Assembly (NCBI RefSeq): GCF_048541835.1
Contig: NZ_JBLEOY010000001.1
Span: 62,001 to 126,000 of the forward strand
Source of the DNA: QIJE01 sp048541835
GTDB taxonomy: Bacteria; SZUA-79; Acidulodesulfobacterales; Acidulodesulfobacteraceae
DNA length: 64,000 nucleotides
Reading direction: 5' to 3'
Part shown: piece by piece, positions 34,675-42,455 of the stretch
Layout: every line of letters begins with the position of its first letter
Numbering within the stretch: the stretch's first letter is position 1
Position numbers and translations under genes: made by a program
The notes under the pieces: model-generated
What the model saw: only the letters and a program-made list of their open reading frames with translations
Told to the model about the DNA's origin: nothing
Database searches by the model: none

Positions 34675-34747
34675 TTATATTATCGATAACATCAAGAAAC
34701 CATTATTAAAGTCTAATGATAATATAATATTATTTGGAGGGGTTAAC

Positions 34748-36457
34748 ATGAAAAAAATAAAGATGAATGTCACCGGAATGACCTGCGAACACTGCTCTGT
34801 TTCCGTCAATAAGGCGGTTAACGGGGTAAAAGGGGTAATAGAAGTAAATACCTCACTGTCTGAGAACGAAAGCATTATTTTAGCGGTTGACGATATAAAT
34901 ATAGAAGATATAAAAAAAAATATAAAAAATGCCGGCTATACGCCTTTAGCCCATGAAACTACGGATATTTCAGAAACGGAAGTTGAGAGGATGACGGAGG
35001 CAGAAGACGAACAAGGATCTGGTAGTGAACATAATTATGACTATGATTTAGTAGTCGTGGGCGGAGGCTCGTCCGCTTTTTCGGCGGCCATTAAATTCGC
35101 AGACGAAGGTAAACGAGTTTGCGTCATCGAAAATTGGATTATCGGCGGAACCTGTCTGAACAGGGGTTGTGTCCCTTCAAAACATCTCTTAGAAGCCGCA
35201 AGGATATATTACGAGCCTTTAAGTAACAAATTTAAGGGTATAGAAACAAAACAGTCGATGATCGACATAAGAGATCTTATAAAAAGGAAAACCGAACTCT
35301 TAAACGGTCTGAGAGAAATGAAATATTACAACGTGTTAAAGGGCTATAATAATATTGCGTTTATCGAAGCGGAAGGAAGGTTTGCGTCAAAAAATTCCGT
35401 CGAGATTATTCCAAACGATAAAAATATAAACCCTTACAAGGTTACTTCTAATCAATTTATCGTTGCCGTCGGTTCGACAAACAAGATAATAAACATCAAC
35501 GGATTGGAAGAAATAGGCTATCTTACGAACGAAGAAATATTGAATTTAGATTATTTGCCCGAGACGCTTTTAATATTAGGCACAAGGGCGGTATCTCTGG
35601 AATTTGCCCAGATGTTTAAAAGGTTTGGTTCTAATGTAATAATAGTGGGACGTTCCGATAGAATTTTACTTAATGAAGAGCCTGAAATTTCAGAGGCGCT
35701 TTTAGAAACTTTAAAAAGTGAAGGAATCGAATTTTTCCTGAACTCTTCTATAAAACGCCTTTACATGGATGAAGAAAATGGAAAAAAATATGCCGATATT
35801 GAAACGGGAGGGGGTATAAAAACAGTCGTGTTCAATGAATTTTTAATGGCAACCGGCATTGTAGGAAATACCAAGAACTTAAATTTAGAAGCGGTCGGCA
35901 TAGAAACATACGCACAGGGTTTTATTAAGGTCGATGACGAGCTTAAGACAGCCAATCCTAATATTTACGCATGCGGCGACGTTACCGGTTTAATGAGGTT
36001 GGTTACTACGGCTGCATATGACGGAAAAGTAGCCTCTGACAACATGCTTCACGGCAAGCATATAAAGGCAGACTATTCCTACGTTGCCCATACGACGTTT
36101 ACCGATCCGGAAGTATCTTCCGTAGGCTTGACGAAAGAAGCGGCGATAAAAAAAGGCTACGACGTAACCGACGTCGTTTTTCCGGTAAAATATATCCCTA
36201 AGGCTCAGGCTATTTTTAAAACCGAGGGTTTGATAAAAATGATAGCGGATAAAAAAACAGGCAAGGTCATAGGGGTGCATATGTTGGCGCATAACTCCTC
36301 GGAAACGATTCAGCAGGCAAGCGTATATCTGCAGAACGGCTATACGATTCAGCAAATCGGAGAGGAGATAGGCGTTTACCCCACCATGGCGGAAGGGCTT
36401 AAATTAGCCGCTCAGAGTTTTACTAAGGATGTCGGCAAACTTAGCTGCTGCGCATAA
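34748..36457 (+). CDS. merA: Mercuric reductase MerA
   Basis: FAD/NADPH enzyme that reduces Hg(II) to Hg(0) in the cytoplasm. The 569-residue product has an N-terminal heavy-metal-associated domain (GMTCEHC, residues 10-16), a linker, then the disulfide oxidoreductase core: VVVGGGSSAFSA near 98-110, active-site GGTCLNRGCVPSK near 136, ILGTRAVSLEFAQ, and YACGDVTG. The C-terminal metal-delivering cysteine pair is present in KLSCCA. GGAGGGG lies before the ATG. It is a single-gene unit: no merT, merP or merR is next to it. Regulation is likely by the MerR-type operator upstream. Ordinary lipoamide dehydrogenase is excluded by the HMA domain and terminal CC. Confidence 0.92.
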   Translation: MKKIKMNVTGMTCEHCSVSVNKAVNGVKGVIEVNTSLSENESIILAVDDINIEDIKKNIKNAGYTPLAHETTDISETEVERMTEAEDEQGSGSEHNYDYDLVVVGGGSSAFSAAIKFADEGKRVCVIENWIIGGTCLNRGCVPSKHLLEAARIYYEPLSNKFKGIETKQSMIDIRDLIKRKTELLNGLREMKYYNVLKGYNNIAFIEAEGRFASKNSVEIIPNDKNINPYKVTSNQFIVAVGSTNKIININGLEEIGYLTNEEILNLDYLPETLLILGTRAVSLEFAQMFKRFGSNVIIVGRSDRILLNEEPEISEALLETLKSEGIEFFLNSSIKRLYMDEENGKKYADIETGGGIKTVVFNEFLMATGIVGNTKNLNLEAVGIETYAQGFIKVDDELKTANPNIYACGDVTGLMRLVTTAAYDGKVASDNMLHGKHIKADYSYVAHTTFTDPEVSSVGLTKEAAIKKGYDVTDVVFPVKYIPKAQAIFKTEGLIKMIADKKTGKVIGVHMLAHNSSETIQQASVYLQNGYTIQQIGEEIGVYPTMAEGLKLAAQSFTKDVGKLSCCA

Positions 36458-36467
36458 CATCGCAATA

Positions 36468-37193
36468 TCAACCGCCGAGGGATAGCTCTGCTATCCCTGC
36501 ATTTAATATGCGATAGTGTCCGGAAGGTAAATCTTCAAGATAAAGTTTACCTATGCTAACCCTTTTTAGTATAGTAATTTTAAGATTGAAAAACTCCATA
36601 AGCCTTCTGATTTCGCGATTTTTACCATTAGTTAAATCGACGGAAAGCATAAATCTTGTAAGGGTCTTTCTTATAACTTTAATATTTTTGGGTTTTAAAA
36701 GACCGGCTTCTCCAAATTTAATCCCCTTTTTAATTCTGTTAAAAAGGTCGTCGGTTAATTCACCCTTTGCTTCCACTATGTAAGTCTTTGTAACGTTAAA
36801 TTTCGGGTGAGTCAATTTGTAAGCAAAATCTCCGTCGTTAGTAAACAGAAGTAAACCCTCGCTCATAAAATCTAATCTTCCTACTGGGAAAATATGCTTA
36901 TACTTTAAAGCCTCTCTTTTTATTAATTCCATAACCGTCCTGAATCCATCGTCCGATTTCACGGCAGTAATATAACCCTGCGGCTTGTTCAGCATGATAT
37001 ATATTTTTTGATCTTCTTTAGAATTGATTTTCTTGCCGTTTACGACTACTTCGTCCCCGGGATTTACAAACACGGCAAGATTATTAATTTTTTCACCGTT
37101 TATAATTACCTTGCCGCTTTTTATTATTTCGTCGGCGTTTCTCCTTGAAGTACCGGTATTCATCGCCAAAAACTTATTTAACCTTAATGTCAA
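36468..37193 (-). CDS. rluB: 23S rRNA/16S rRNA pseudouridine synthase RluB/RsuA family
   Basis: A 241-residue enzyme that isomerises a specific uridine in rRNA. It has an S4 RNA-binding domain (LRLNKFLAMNTGTSRRNADEII, ~3-60) and the catalytic domain with GRLDFMSEGLLLFTNDGDFAYKLTHP, where the Asp of GRLD is catalytic. KNREIRRLMEFF and the IGKLYLEDLPSG ending match RluB/RsuA. The frame is open far upstream through thiG, but TTG 37193 is the start: GGAGGG lies just before it, and upstream codons are the antisense-like shadow of thiG. Its TTG overlaps the thiG TGA, so translation is coupled. Confidence 0.88.
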   Translation of the reverse strand: MTLRLNKFLAMNTGTSRRNADEIIKSGKVIINGEKINNLAVFVNPGDEVVVNGKKINSKEDQKIYIMLNKPQGYITAVKSDDGFRTVMELIKREALKYKHIFPVGRLDFMSEGLLLFTNDGDFAYKLTHPKFNVTKTYIVEAKGELTDDLFNRIKKGIKFGEAGLLKPKNIKVIRKTLTRFMLSVDLTNGKNREIRRLMEFFNLKITILKRVSIGKLYLEDLPSGHYRILNAGIAELSLGG

Positions 37194-37978
37194 AATACTA
37201 TTCCCTCCATTTGCGTAGAAGCCTGAGCGTAAAGTTTCATAGGAATCCGTCCGGATAGATATGCAAGTCTGCCCGCCTCTACTGCATTTTTCATAGCAAC
37301 CGCCATACCAACGGGGTTGCCGGCGCCTGCTATCGCCGTATTTATAAGTATACCGTCTGCACCAAGCTCCATTGTTTTGCAAGCATCCGACGCTGTCCCT
37401 ACTCCTGCATCTACGATAACCGGCACGGATACGGTTTCCTTGATTATTTTTATATTATAAGGATTTCTAATGCCCAAACCGGAACCGATAGGCGAAGCAA
37501 GCGGCATAACGACGGGGCACCCTATATCTTCAAGTTTCTTAGCGAGAACAGGGTCGTCCATCATGTAAGGCATAACAGTGAAACCTTCTTTGACCAATAT
37601 CCTTGCCGCTTTTATTAATTCCTCGTTGTCGGGATAAAGAGTTTTAGAGTCGCCTATTACTTCGAGTTTTACGAGGTCGGTCTTAAAAACGTCAATCTCC
37701 CTCGCAAGCCTTAAGGTATTAACCGCATCTTCCGCGGTATAACACCCTGCCGTATTAGGCAAAAGCGTAAATTTGTCCTGATTTATATATGAAAGTAAAT
37801 TTTCTTTTGCATTAAAATCTATGCGTCTAACCGCAACCGTTATGATTTCTGCCCCTGAAACCTCTGCCGATTCTTTCATAGTAGCAAAATCGGGATACTT
37901 CCCTGTTCCGATTATTAGACGCGATTTAAACGTATACTTGCCTATCTTCAGCATATCGCCGTCCATATTTTTATTCAT
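37190..37978 (-). CDS. thiG: Thiazole synthase ThiG
   Basis: Forms thiamine thiazole phosphate from DXP, ThiS-thiocarboxylate and dehydroglycine. The 262-residue TIM barrel has IGTGKYPDFATMKESAEVSGAEIITVAVRR (start signature), LPNTAGCYTAEDAVNTLRLARE, DLVKLEVIGDSKTLYPDN, GCPVVMPLASPIGSGLGIRNP and the closing GADGILINTAIAGA. The Schiff-base lysine lies in LVKLEVIGD. Length is normal. It follows thiS by 55 bases and overlaps rluB by 4. Expression is under the TPP riboswitch at 39501-39599. Confidence 0.96.
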   Translation of the reverse strand: MNKNMDGDMLKIGKYTFKSRLIIGTGKYPDFATMKESAEVSGAEIITVAVRRIDFNAKENLLSYINQDKFTLLPNTAGCYTAEDAVNTLRLAREIDVFKTDLVKLEVIGDSKTLYPDNEELIKAARILVKEGFTVMPYMMDDPVLAKKLEDIGCPVVMPLASPIGSGLGIRNPYNIKIIKETVSVPVIVDAGVGTASDACKTMELGADGILINTAIAGAGNPVGMAVAMKNAVEAGRLAYLSGRIPMKLYAQASTQMEGIVF

Positions 37979-38033
37979 TTCCTTAATCTCCCTTCGTTTT
38001 AATAATCTTACAGATTCAGATTATTTTAATTAT

Positions 38034-38234
38034 TTAACCACCCGGCGCAATAGTCACCAAATCTACCTTATCTCTTTCTTTCAGCGTAAACTCCGCATAA
38101 CTGCTTCTCGGAACTATTTCTTTATTGACGGCTACGGCGGTACTTTTAACATTTAATTTAAAAAAAGCTATTAAACCCGTAACGGTAATATCATTTTTCA
38201 CTTCTAAAATTTTATCGTTTATATTTATCTTCAT
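38034..38234 (-). CDS. thiS: Sulfur-carrier protein ThiS
   Basis: A 66-residue ubiquitin-like protein whose C-terminal Gly-Gly (IAPGG) is adenylated and thiocarboxylated to feed sulfur to ThiG. It starts MKININDKILEV and has the family stretch VAVNKEIVPRSSYAEFTLKERDKVDLV. It lies 15 bases after the cofH-like gene and before thiG, as in most thi operons. No thiF is in the window, so its activation enzyme must be elsewhere. Confidence 0.95.
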   Translation of the reverse strand: MKININDKILEVKNDITVTGLIAFFKLNVKSTAVAVNKEIVPRSSYAEFTLKERDKVDLVTIAPGG

Positions 38235-38249
38235 AAGTCTTTAAATATA

Positions 38250-39323
38250 TTAATATATATTATATAAAGTATCTCTTCTCACAGGAATTCTCCCGGTGGT
38301 TTTGATGAGGTCAATTATTTCACTTTCAGACAAATACTCGCCAAACGTCCCTCCCGCACTTTTTGTGATATTTTCTTCCATAAGCGTCCCTCCAAAATCG
38401 TTAGTCCCGCATTCAAGCGATTTTAACGCCGCGGAAACACCTATTTTCGGCCAGCTTGTTTGAATATTTTTAAAATTATCTAAATAAAGCCTTAAAATTG
38501 CATAAAACTTAAATATTCTATCCGGAATCGGCGTCGAGTTAACCTTTTCTCTCAGAGAGGTCTTTAAAGAAATAAACGGCAAAGCAATAAATTCCGTAAA
38601 TCCGCTCGTTTCGTCCTGGATCTGCCTTATTAGGCTTAAATGTTCCACAATATCGATATTTGTTTCAATATGCCCGAAAAGAATGGTCGCGGAGGTTTTG
38701 ACGCCCAAACTATGTGCCGCTTTAATAATCTCAACCCATTGTGCCTTACTTAATTTTTCAGGACAAATCTTGTTTCTTGTTTCTTCCGCTAAAATCTCCG
38801 CCGCAGTTCCGGGCATTGAGTTTAATCCCAATTTGACTAATTTCAATATGATCTCTGCATAAGGCTTTCCGAGAGAGGTTGAAAGCTGCAATATCTCTTG
38901 AGGAGAAAACGCGTGAATATGGATATCCGGAAAGGTATCTCTCACTGCCTTAACCAAATTAAAATAATAATCCGGCTTCAACTCCGGATTTATGCCGCCG
39001 GTCACGCATACTTCATCTATACCTATAGCGTTTTTACCTTCGGAAATCTTTTCTATAATCTCGTCGTAATTCAATAGAAACGCATCTTTAGATTTCTTAG
39101 TCCTTTTGTATCCGCAAAACCTGCAATTTAAGCCGCATATATTTGTAAAATTAATATTCCTATTTACAACATACGATACTTTATTGGAATTGATTTCTAA
39201 ATTTAACATATCTGCAGCACGGGTAATATCTTCTGTATTCTCCTTTTCTTCAAGCAGACAGAGAAGTTCATCGTCATTCAATCTTTTAAAGGATAAAGCC
39301 TTTTCAAGTATGGGGTTCAACAT
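38250..39323 (-). CDS. CofH-type radical SAM enzyme in a thiamine operon
   Basis: A 357-residue radical SAM protein. The cluster motif is NRNINFTNICGLNCRFCGYKR (cysteines near 63, 67, 70). The body has HIHAFSPQEI, the block LNSMPGTAAEILAEETRNKICPEKL and AHSLGVKTSATILFGHIET, then QDETSGFTEFIALPFIS. MPGTAAEIL and GFTEF-LPFI are hallmarks of CofH (tyrosine-cleaving FO synthase subunit) rather than MqnC, which has PGGGAEIL (compare 62573-63637). CofH fragments tyrosine and releases dehydroglycine, the same co-product as ThiH. Here the gene heads the thiS-thiG operon behind a TPP riboswitch and no cofG is near. A ThiH-like supply of dehydroglycine is therefore the likely role (inference). ATG 39323 has no visible Shine-Dalgarno. 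Confidence 0.8.
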   Translation of the reverse strand: MLNPILEKALSFKRLNDDELLCLLEEKENTEDITRAADMLNLEINSNKVSYVVNRNINFTNICGLNCRFCGYKRTKKSKDAFLLNYDEIIEKISEGKNAIGIDEVCVTGGINPELKPDYYFNLVKAVRDTFPDIHIHAFSPQEILQLSTSLGKPYAEIILKLVKLGLNSMPGTAAEILAEETRNKICPEKLSKAQWVEIIKAAHSLGVKTSATILFGHIETNIDIVEHLSLIRQIQDETSGFTEFIALPFISLKTSLREKVNSTPIPDRIFKFYAILRLYLDNFKNIQTSWPKIGVSAALKSLECGTNDFGGTLMEENITKSAGGTFGEYLSESEIIDLIKTTGRIPVRRDTLYNIY

Positions 39324-39335
39324 CGTATTATTATA

Positions 39336-39353
39336 CCGTTATAATTATAACGG
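39336..39353 (-). repeat. Perfect 18-bp palindrome 12 bases before the cofH-like start
   Basis: CCGTTATAA and TTATAACGG abut without a spacer. In the thi mRNA it would place a hairpin just ahead of the start codon, where no Shine-Dalgarno is visible. It also contains TATAAT-like hexamers on both strands, so a secondary promoter or operator is an alternative. Confidence 0.5.
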
Positions 39354-39500
39354 CAGTGTTATGTTTTTTAAAAAATAATCAAGATACTCTTACAGAGGTT
39401 TTGCGGCGAACGAAAAAGGAAAGAAGACCCACGAACCTAATTTTGATAACAGCTTTATGCACGATAAAAATATGCCCTGTCGGTTCTTAACAATTTCTTA

Positions 39501-39599
39501 CCTCCCTACGCCGGCATTACCCGTATCAGGTTCAAAGGGTTGTAAGCCGGAAATAATTCACGACTCGACTCTCAGCCAAACTAATAGCGGCACCCCTGA
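39501..39599 (-). ncRNA. TPP riboswitch (THI element)
   Basis: Minus-strand RNA contains the conserved THI blocks in order: GGGGTGCC (39591-39598 region), GGCTGAGA, then CCCTTTGAACCTGAT, GGGTAATGCC and GGCGTAGGGA. The spacing and all core bases match the thiamine pyrophosphate aptamer. Pairing of the closing stem P1 is weak in the bases I can see. About 180 nt separate it from the first coding start, leaving room for an expression platform. I could not identify the switching terminator with certainty. It should repress cofH-like, thiS and thiG, and possibly rluB, when TPP is high. Confidence 0.93.
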
Positions 39600-39607
39600 T
39601 TATGATT

Positions 39608-39636
39608 ATTATACCTTATTTAATGACTCCAATCAA
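39608..39636 (-). promoter_or_regulatory. Promoter of the thi operon inside the end of the upstream gene
   Basis: Minus strand TTGATT (39631-39636) and TATAAT (39608-39613) with exactly 17 bases between. The -35 box lies within the last codons of the 39616-40350 gene. Transcription would start near 39601, directly at the 5' edge of the TPP riboswitch. Confidence 0.7.
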
Positions 39637-40350
39637 TAAATTCTTGTGTTTATTATTGTAAACCTTTATATATGCTATTTTTACCGTTAAGATATTATTT
39701 TTTGCCTCTAAAGGCGTGAAATAATATTCTAAAAAAACCGTCCTTTTTATATGCCCAAAGGTACCCGTTCTTCCGTTTATGAAATTTTCCGCCTTTTCTT
39801 CCGACATTTTCAAAAAATTTAATTCTCCGGCATTCTTATGAACGATTGTTAAATTATGAAACAAGTAATAAATATTTCCATTTTTTATTTTGATAAAATT
39901 GATATTTCTGCGCGTTCTCATTCCATTTTTTATGAGATTATCAGATCTATAATAAGTTAAATAAAATCCATGTTTTTTAAAATTATAAGCACTGATATTC
40001 GCCCTTATATGTTCCTTGAAATATCGTACTGATTTTATAAAATTCATTAATTTTTTCAGCCTCATCTTGTCTTTTAAATAAAGTTTCTTCCATAAAAAAG
40101 GATTGTATCTGTCGTGAGCGTACAACGCCGGATTGACAATTTTTATATAAGTCGTAATATCATTTTTGCCTATAGGAAGGTTTTCGGCTTTTAGATACAG
40201 CCCATAGATAATCGGGTCGGAGGCGTAAACGCCCCTATGAATTCCGCTACCTGAGCCGGCAAAAGCCGTTTTTCCAAAAACAGGATTAAAGAACAAAATG
40301 CTAAATATAGCCACTATCGTTATAAGTATAAATAATTTTATCCTATCCAT
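39616..40350 (-). CDS. Secreted protein of unknown function
   Basis: A 244-residue protein with an N-terminal signal peptide (LFILITIVAIFSILFFNPVFG, cleavage near GKTAFA at ~29-32). The mature part is lysine-rich and basic, with ADPIIYGLYLKAENLPIGKND near its start and a beta-rich C-terminal half. It contains no cysteine pair or known motif that I recognise. It has its own promoter with a 24-bp palindrome at the transcription start. GGGGGG precedes the ATG. Its end carries the promoter of the thi operon. Confidence 0.6.
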   Translation of the reverse strand: MDRIKLFILITIVAIFSILFFNPVFGKTAFAGSGSGIHRGVYASDPIIYGLYLKAENLPIGKNDITTYIKIVNPALYAHDRYNPFLWKKLYLKDKMRLKKLMNFIKSVRYFKEHIRANISAYNFKKHGFYLTYYRSDNLIKNGMRTRRNINFIKIKNGNIYYLFHNLTIVHKNAGELNFLKMSEEKAENFINGRTGTFGHIKRTVFLEYYFTPLEAKNNILTVKIAYIKVYNNKHKNLLIGVIK

Positions 40351-40378
40351 ATAAAATACCCCCCTTTGCTTAGCTTAT

Positions 40379-40402
40379 TCAGGTATTTAATTAAATACCT
40401 GA
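40379..40402. promoter_or_regulatory. 24-bp perfect palindrome at the start of the secreted-protein transcript
   Basis: TCAGGTATTTAA (40379-40390) is followed at once by its exact reverse complement (40391-40402). It lies just downstream of the promoter boxes at 40413-40441, about +4 to +27. It could act as an operator for a dimeric repressor or as a 5' hairpin in the mRNA. It could also terminate the EamA transcript, although only an AT-rich tail follows. Confidence 0.65.
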
Positions 40403-40412
40403 TTATTAGTTA

Positions 40413-40441
40413 ATAATAATAAAATAGTCAAAATTTGTCAA
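40413..40441 (-). promoter_or_regulatory. Promoter for the 39616-40350 gene
   Basis: Minus strand TTGACA (40436-40441) and TATTAT (40413-40418), spacer 17. The -35 box abuts the EamA gene stop, so the two genes are separately transcribed. Confidence 0.7.
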
Positions 40442-40445
40442 ATTC

Positions 40446-41378
40446 CTATGTTGTTTTTTTTCTTATATATAAATTATTAAATATTAATGCGCTTATCACT
40501 ATAAATACTCCTATATATTCTATATAGGAAAGCGACTGATCATCTAATATTGCTATCATAAGCGTAGTTACCGGAACAAAATTTAAAAAAAGAACTCCAT
40601 TAATAGGATGAATTATTCTATTGCCCGCATTCCACGCAAAAACGCCTAAAACGGCGGATATGAATATCATATATAAAATTTCCCACCAGACAGACGATAC
40701 GGCGGCAACACCCGGAACCCTTAAAAGCCCGACAGAGGTCATTATTATTATTAATATTAGAATCGTAAAAAAGCCGAAAATAGAAGTTAAGGCCGTGTAT
40801 CTAAGAGGCGACCACTTTGGAAATTTCGTGATGCCCATAGTATAAAAAACCCAGCAGAAAGCCCCTGCCACAATCAGAATATCTCCTCCAAGACTCAACC
40901 TTAATGACATAAGCCGGCCTATGTCTCCTTGAGTAACAATGAGCAAAACGCCGAATAATCCGGCTAAAATAGCAAAACCCGTAAAAACAGCAAGTTTTGT
41001 TTTGTTTAAAAATTTATTTAAAATTGCACCCATGAACGGCATAGTTGCCATAATTGCCGCTGCCACTATGGCTCCATGAAATCCTCCTATAATCTGCTGA
41101 CCCCACCACACGAAAAAACCGAACCCCGCAAAGCCCACGGATCCGTAAACCCATACTGAAAACCATCTGCCTTCCAATTTAAAGGAGTTTTTACCTTCAA
41201 TGAAGTAAAGCATGGAAAGAAAAATAACGGATGCCGGGGCGTATCTAAATAGAGTGAGATAAAAAGGATCTATGACTTTTAAGACAATTCCCATTATCGG
41301 AAACATTCCTCCCCACACTATAGCCGACAATAAACACAAAAAAATGCCTACATATAATTTATTGATATGCTTCATCAT
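40446..41378 (-). CDS. EamA/DMT-superfamily exporter
   Basis: A 310-residue inner-membrane protein with ten predicted helices arranged as two EamA repeats (~10-145 and ~165-300). Family features are the first helix with AIVWGGMFPIMGIVLK, PFYLTLFRYAPASV and FLSMLYF, and in the second repeat GDILIVAGAFCWVFYTMGI and a glycine-rich end. Substrates of such drug/metabolite transporters are mostly unknown; amino acids and drugs are common. It is divergent from a LysR regulator across 159 bases, a layout in which LysR often controls the transporter. Confidence 0.88.
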   Translation of the reverse strand: MMKHINKLYVGIFLCLLSAIVWGGMFPIMGIVLKVIDPFYLTLFRYAPASVIFLSMLYFIEGKNSFKLEGRWFSVWVYGSVGFAGFGFFVWWGQQIIGGFHGAIVAAAIMATMPFMGAILNKFLNKTKLAVFTGFAILAGLFGVLLIVTQGDIGRLMSLRLSLGGDILIVAGAFCWVFYTMGITKFPKWSPLRYTALTSIFGFFTILILIIIMTSVGLLRVPGVAAVSSVWWEILYMIFISAVLGVFAWNAGNRIIHPINGVLFLNFVPVTTLMIAILDDQSLSYIEYIGVFIVISALIFNNLYIRKKTT

Positions 41379-41537
41379 TTCTCCTTTTGATTAAAGTGTA
41401 AAGCAATACTATGCCGTTCTATCTTTTAATTACCGCGACCTTATTTTCTTTGATTTAATTAGATATTTTGCTATTATAAATTTAGTGTCATCATAAGTAA
41501 AATGAATAATATTTATATATGATATGAGTAAAAACTA

Positions 41538-42425
41538 ATGACGTTAAATCAATTAGCAGTTTTAATTAAGGTTGTTGAACTTAAAAGTTTTTCTAATGCG
41601 GCGGAAGAACTTTATATCACGCAGCCGGGAGTGAGTCATTCAATATCGAATTTAGAATCCGAATTGGGCATAAAACTTATTTTTCGGGGAAAAGACGGAA
41701 TCTGTCTTACTGAAACAGGTGTTAAAGTACTGAAATATGCCCGCGTGGTTACGACAAGCATAGAGCAGATAAGGCAGGAAGTTGCCGCTTCATTGGGGCT
41801 TAAAACTGGAAAGTTAAAGATTGGAAGTTTTGGAAGCGTTTCGACTAATTTTCTTCCGGGAATAATGTACTTATTTAAACTACGGTATCCCAAAATTGAT
41901 TTAAAAGTATTTGAGGGAACTGAAGATGAAATAAGAGACTGGATTTTATCCCGCACCATAGACATAGGATTTATCACATTTCCATGCAATTCGCTTGAAA
42001 CTATTCCTATAATCTCCGACGATATGATGGTAGTTTTACCTGAAACCCATGATTTGGCGGCTCAAAAATCAATCAGCATCGAGGAATTAGCTAAATATCC
42101 TATGATGGTAACATGGAACAGCAGCTGTCAGACTTTAGTAAAAGAGGTATTTAAATCGTCGACGGGAAAACCTCCGCAATGGAAATATAAAGTAAGCAAT
42201 ATTGGAACGCTCTTGGCCATGATTAAAGAGGGCTTGGGGATAGCTATCATACCTAAATTGGCATTGTCGCAAGATATACCGAATGTAAAAATTTTACCGC
42301 TTAAACCGGTATTTAAGCGTAGAATAGGTCTTGCGTCAATAACACCGTTTTCAGATATAGCCCCTGCTACCTCGGCTTTTGTCGAACTAACGCAAAAGTG
42401 GATAAAAAATAATTTGGATTTATAA
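41538..42425 (+). CDS. LysR-family transcriptional regulator
   Basis: A 295-residue activator/repressor. The N-terminal winged helix (residues 1-60: LNQLAVLIKVVELKSFSNAAEELYITQPGVSHSISNLESELGIKLI) is classical. The linker helix and the periplasmic-binding-like effector domain (~90-290) follow with LKIGSFGSVSTNFLPGIM and ILSRTIDIGFITFP. The effector is unknown. It is transcribed away from the EamA exporter, its probable target. The shared 159-base gap is AT-rich, and no clear T-N11-A box could be chosen. Confidence 0.93.
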   Translation: MTLNQLAVLIKVVELKSFSNAAEELYITQPGVSHSISNLESELGIKLIFRGKDGICLTETGVKVLKYARVVTTSIEQIRQEVAASLGLKTGKLKIGSFGSVSTNFLPGIMYLFKLRYPKIDLKVFEGTEDEIRDWILSRTIDIGFITFPCNSLETIPIISDDMMVVLPETHDLAAQKSISIEELAKYPMMVTWNSSCQTLVKEVFKSSTGKPPQWKYKVSNIGTLLAMIKEGLGIAIIPKLALSQDIPNVKILPLKPVFKRRIGLASITPFSDIAPATSAFVELTQKWIKNNLDL

Positions 42426-42455
42426 TACCAACTTTTCAGAAGACTCAGACTGACT

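Noticed and set aside
37194..37382. N-terminal extension of rluB upstream of TTG 37193
   Set aside because: The codons lie antiparallel to nothing but overlap thiG in another frame, are rich in Arg/Cys/Gly and do not fit the S4-domain start. TTG 37193 has a ribosome site and the correct N-terminus.
38250..39323. Annotation of this gene as ThiH or MqnC/MqnE
   Set aside because: ThiH-type motifs are absent; PGTAAEIL and GFTEF are CofH-like, while the true MqnC in this window has PGGGAEIL and GANDMGSTM.
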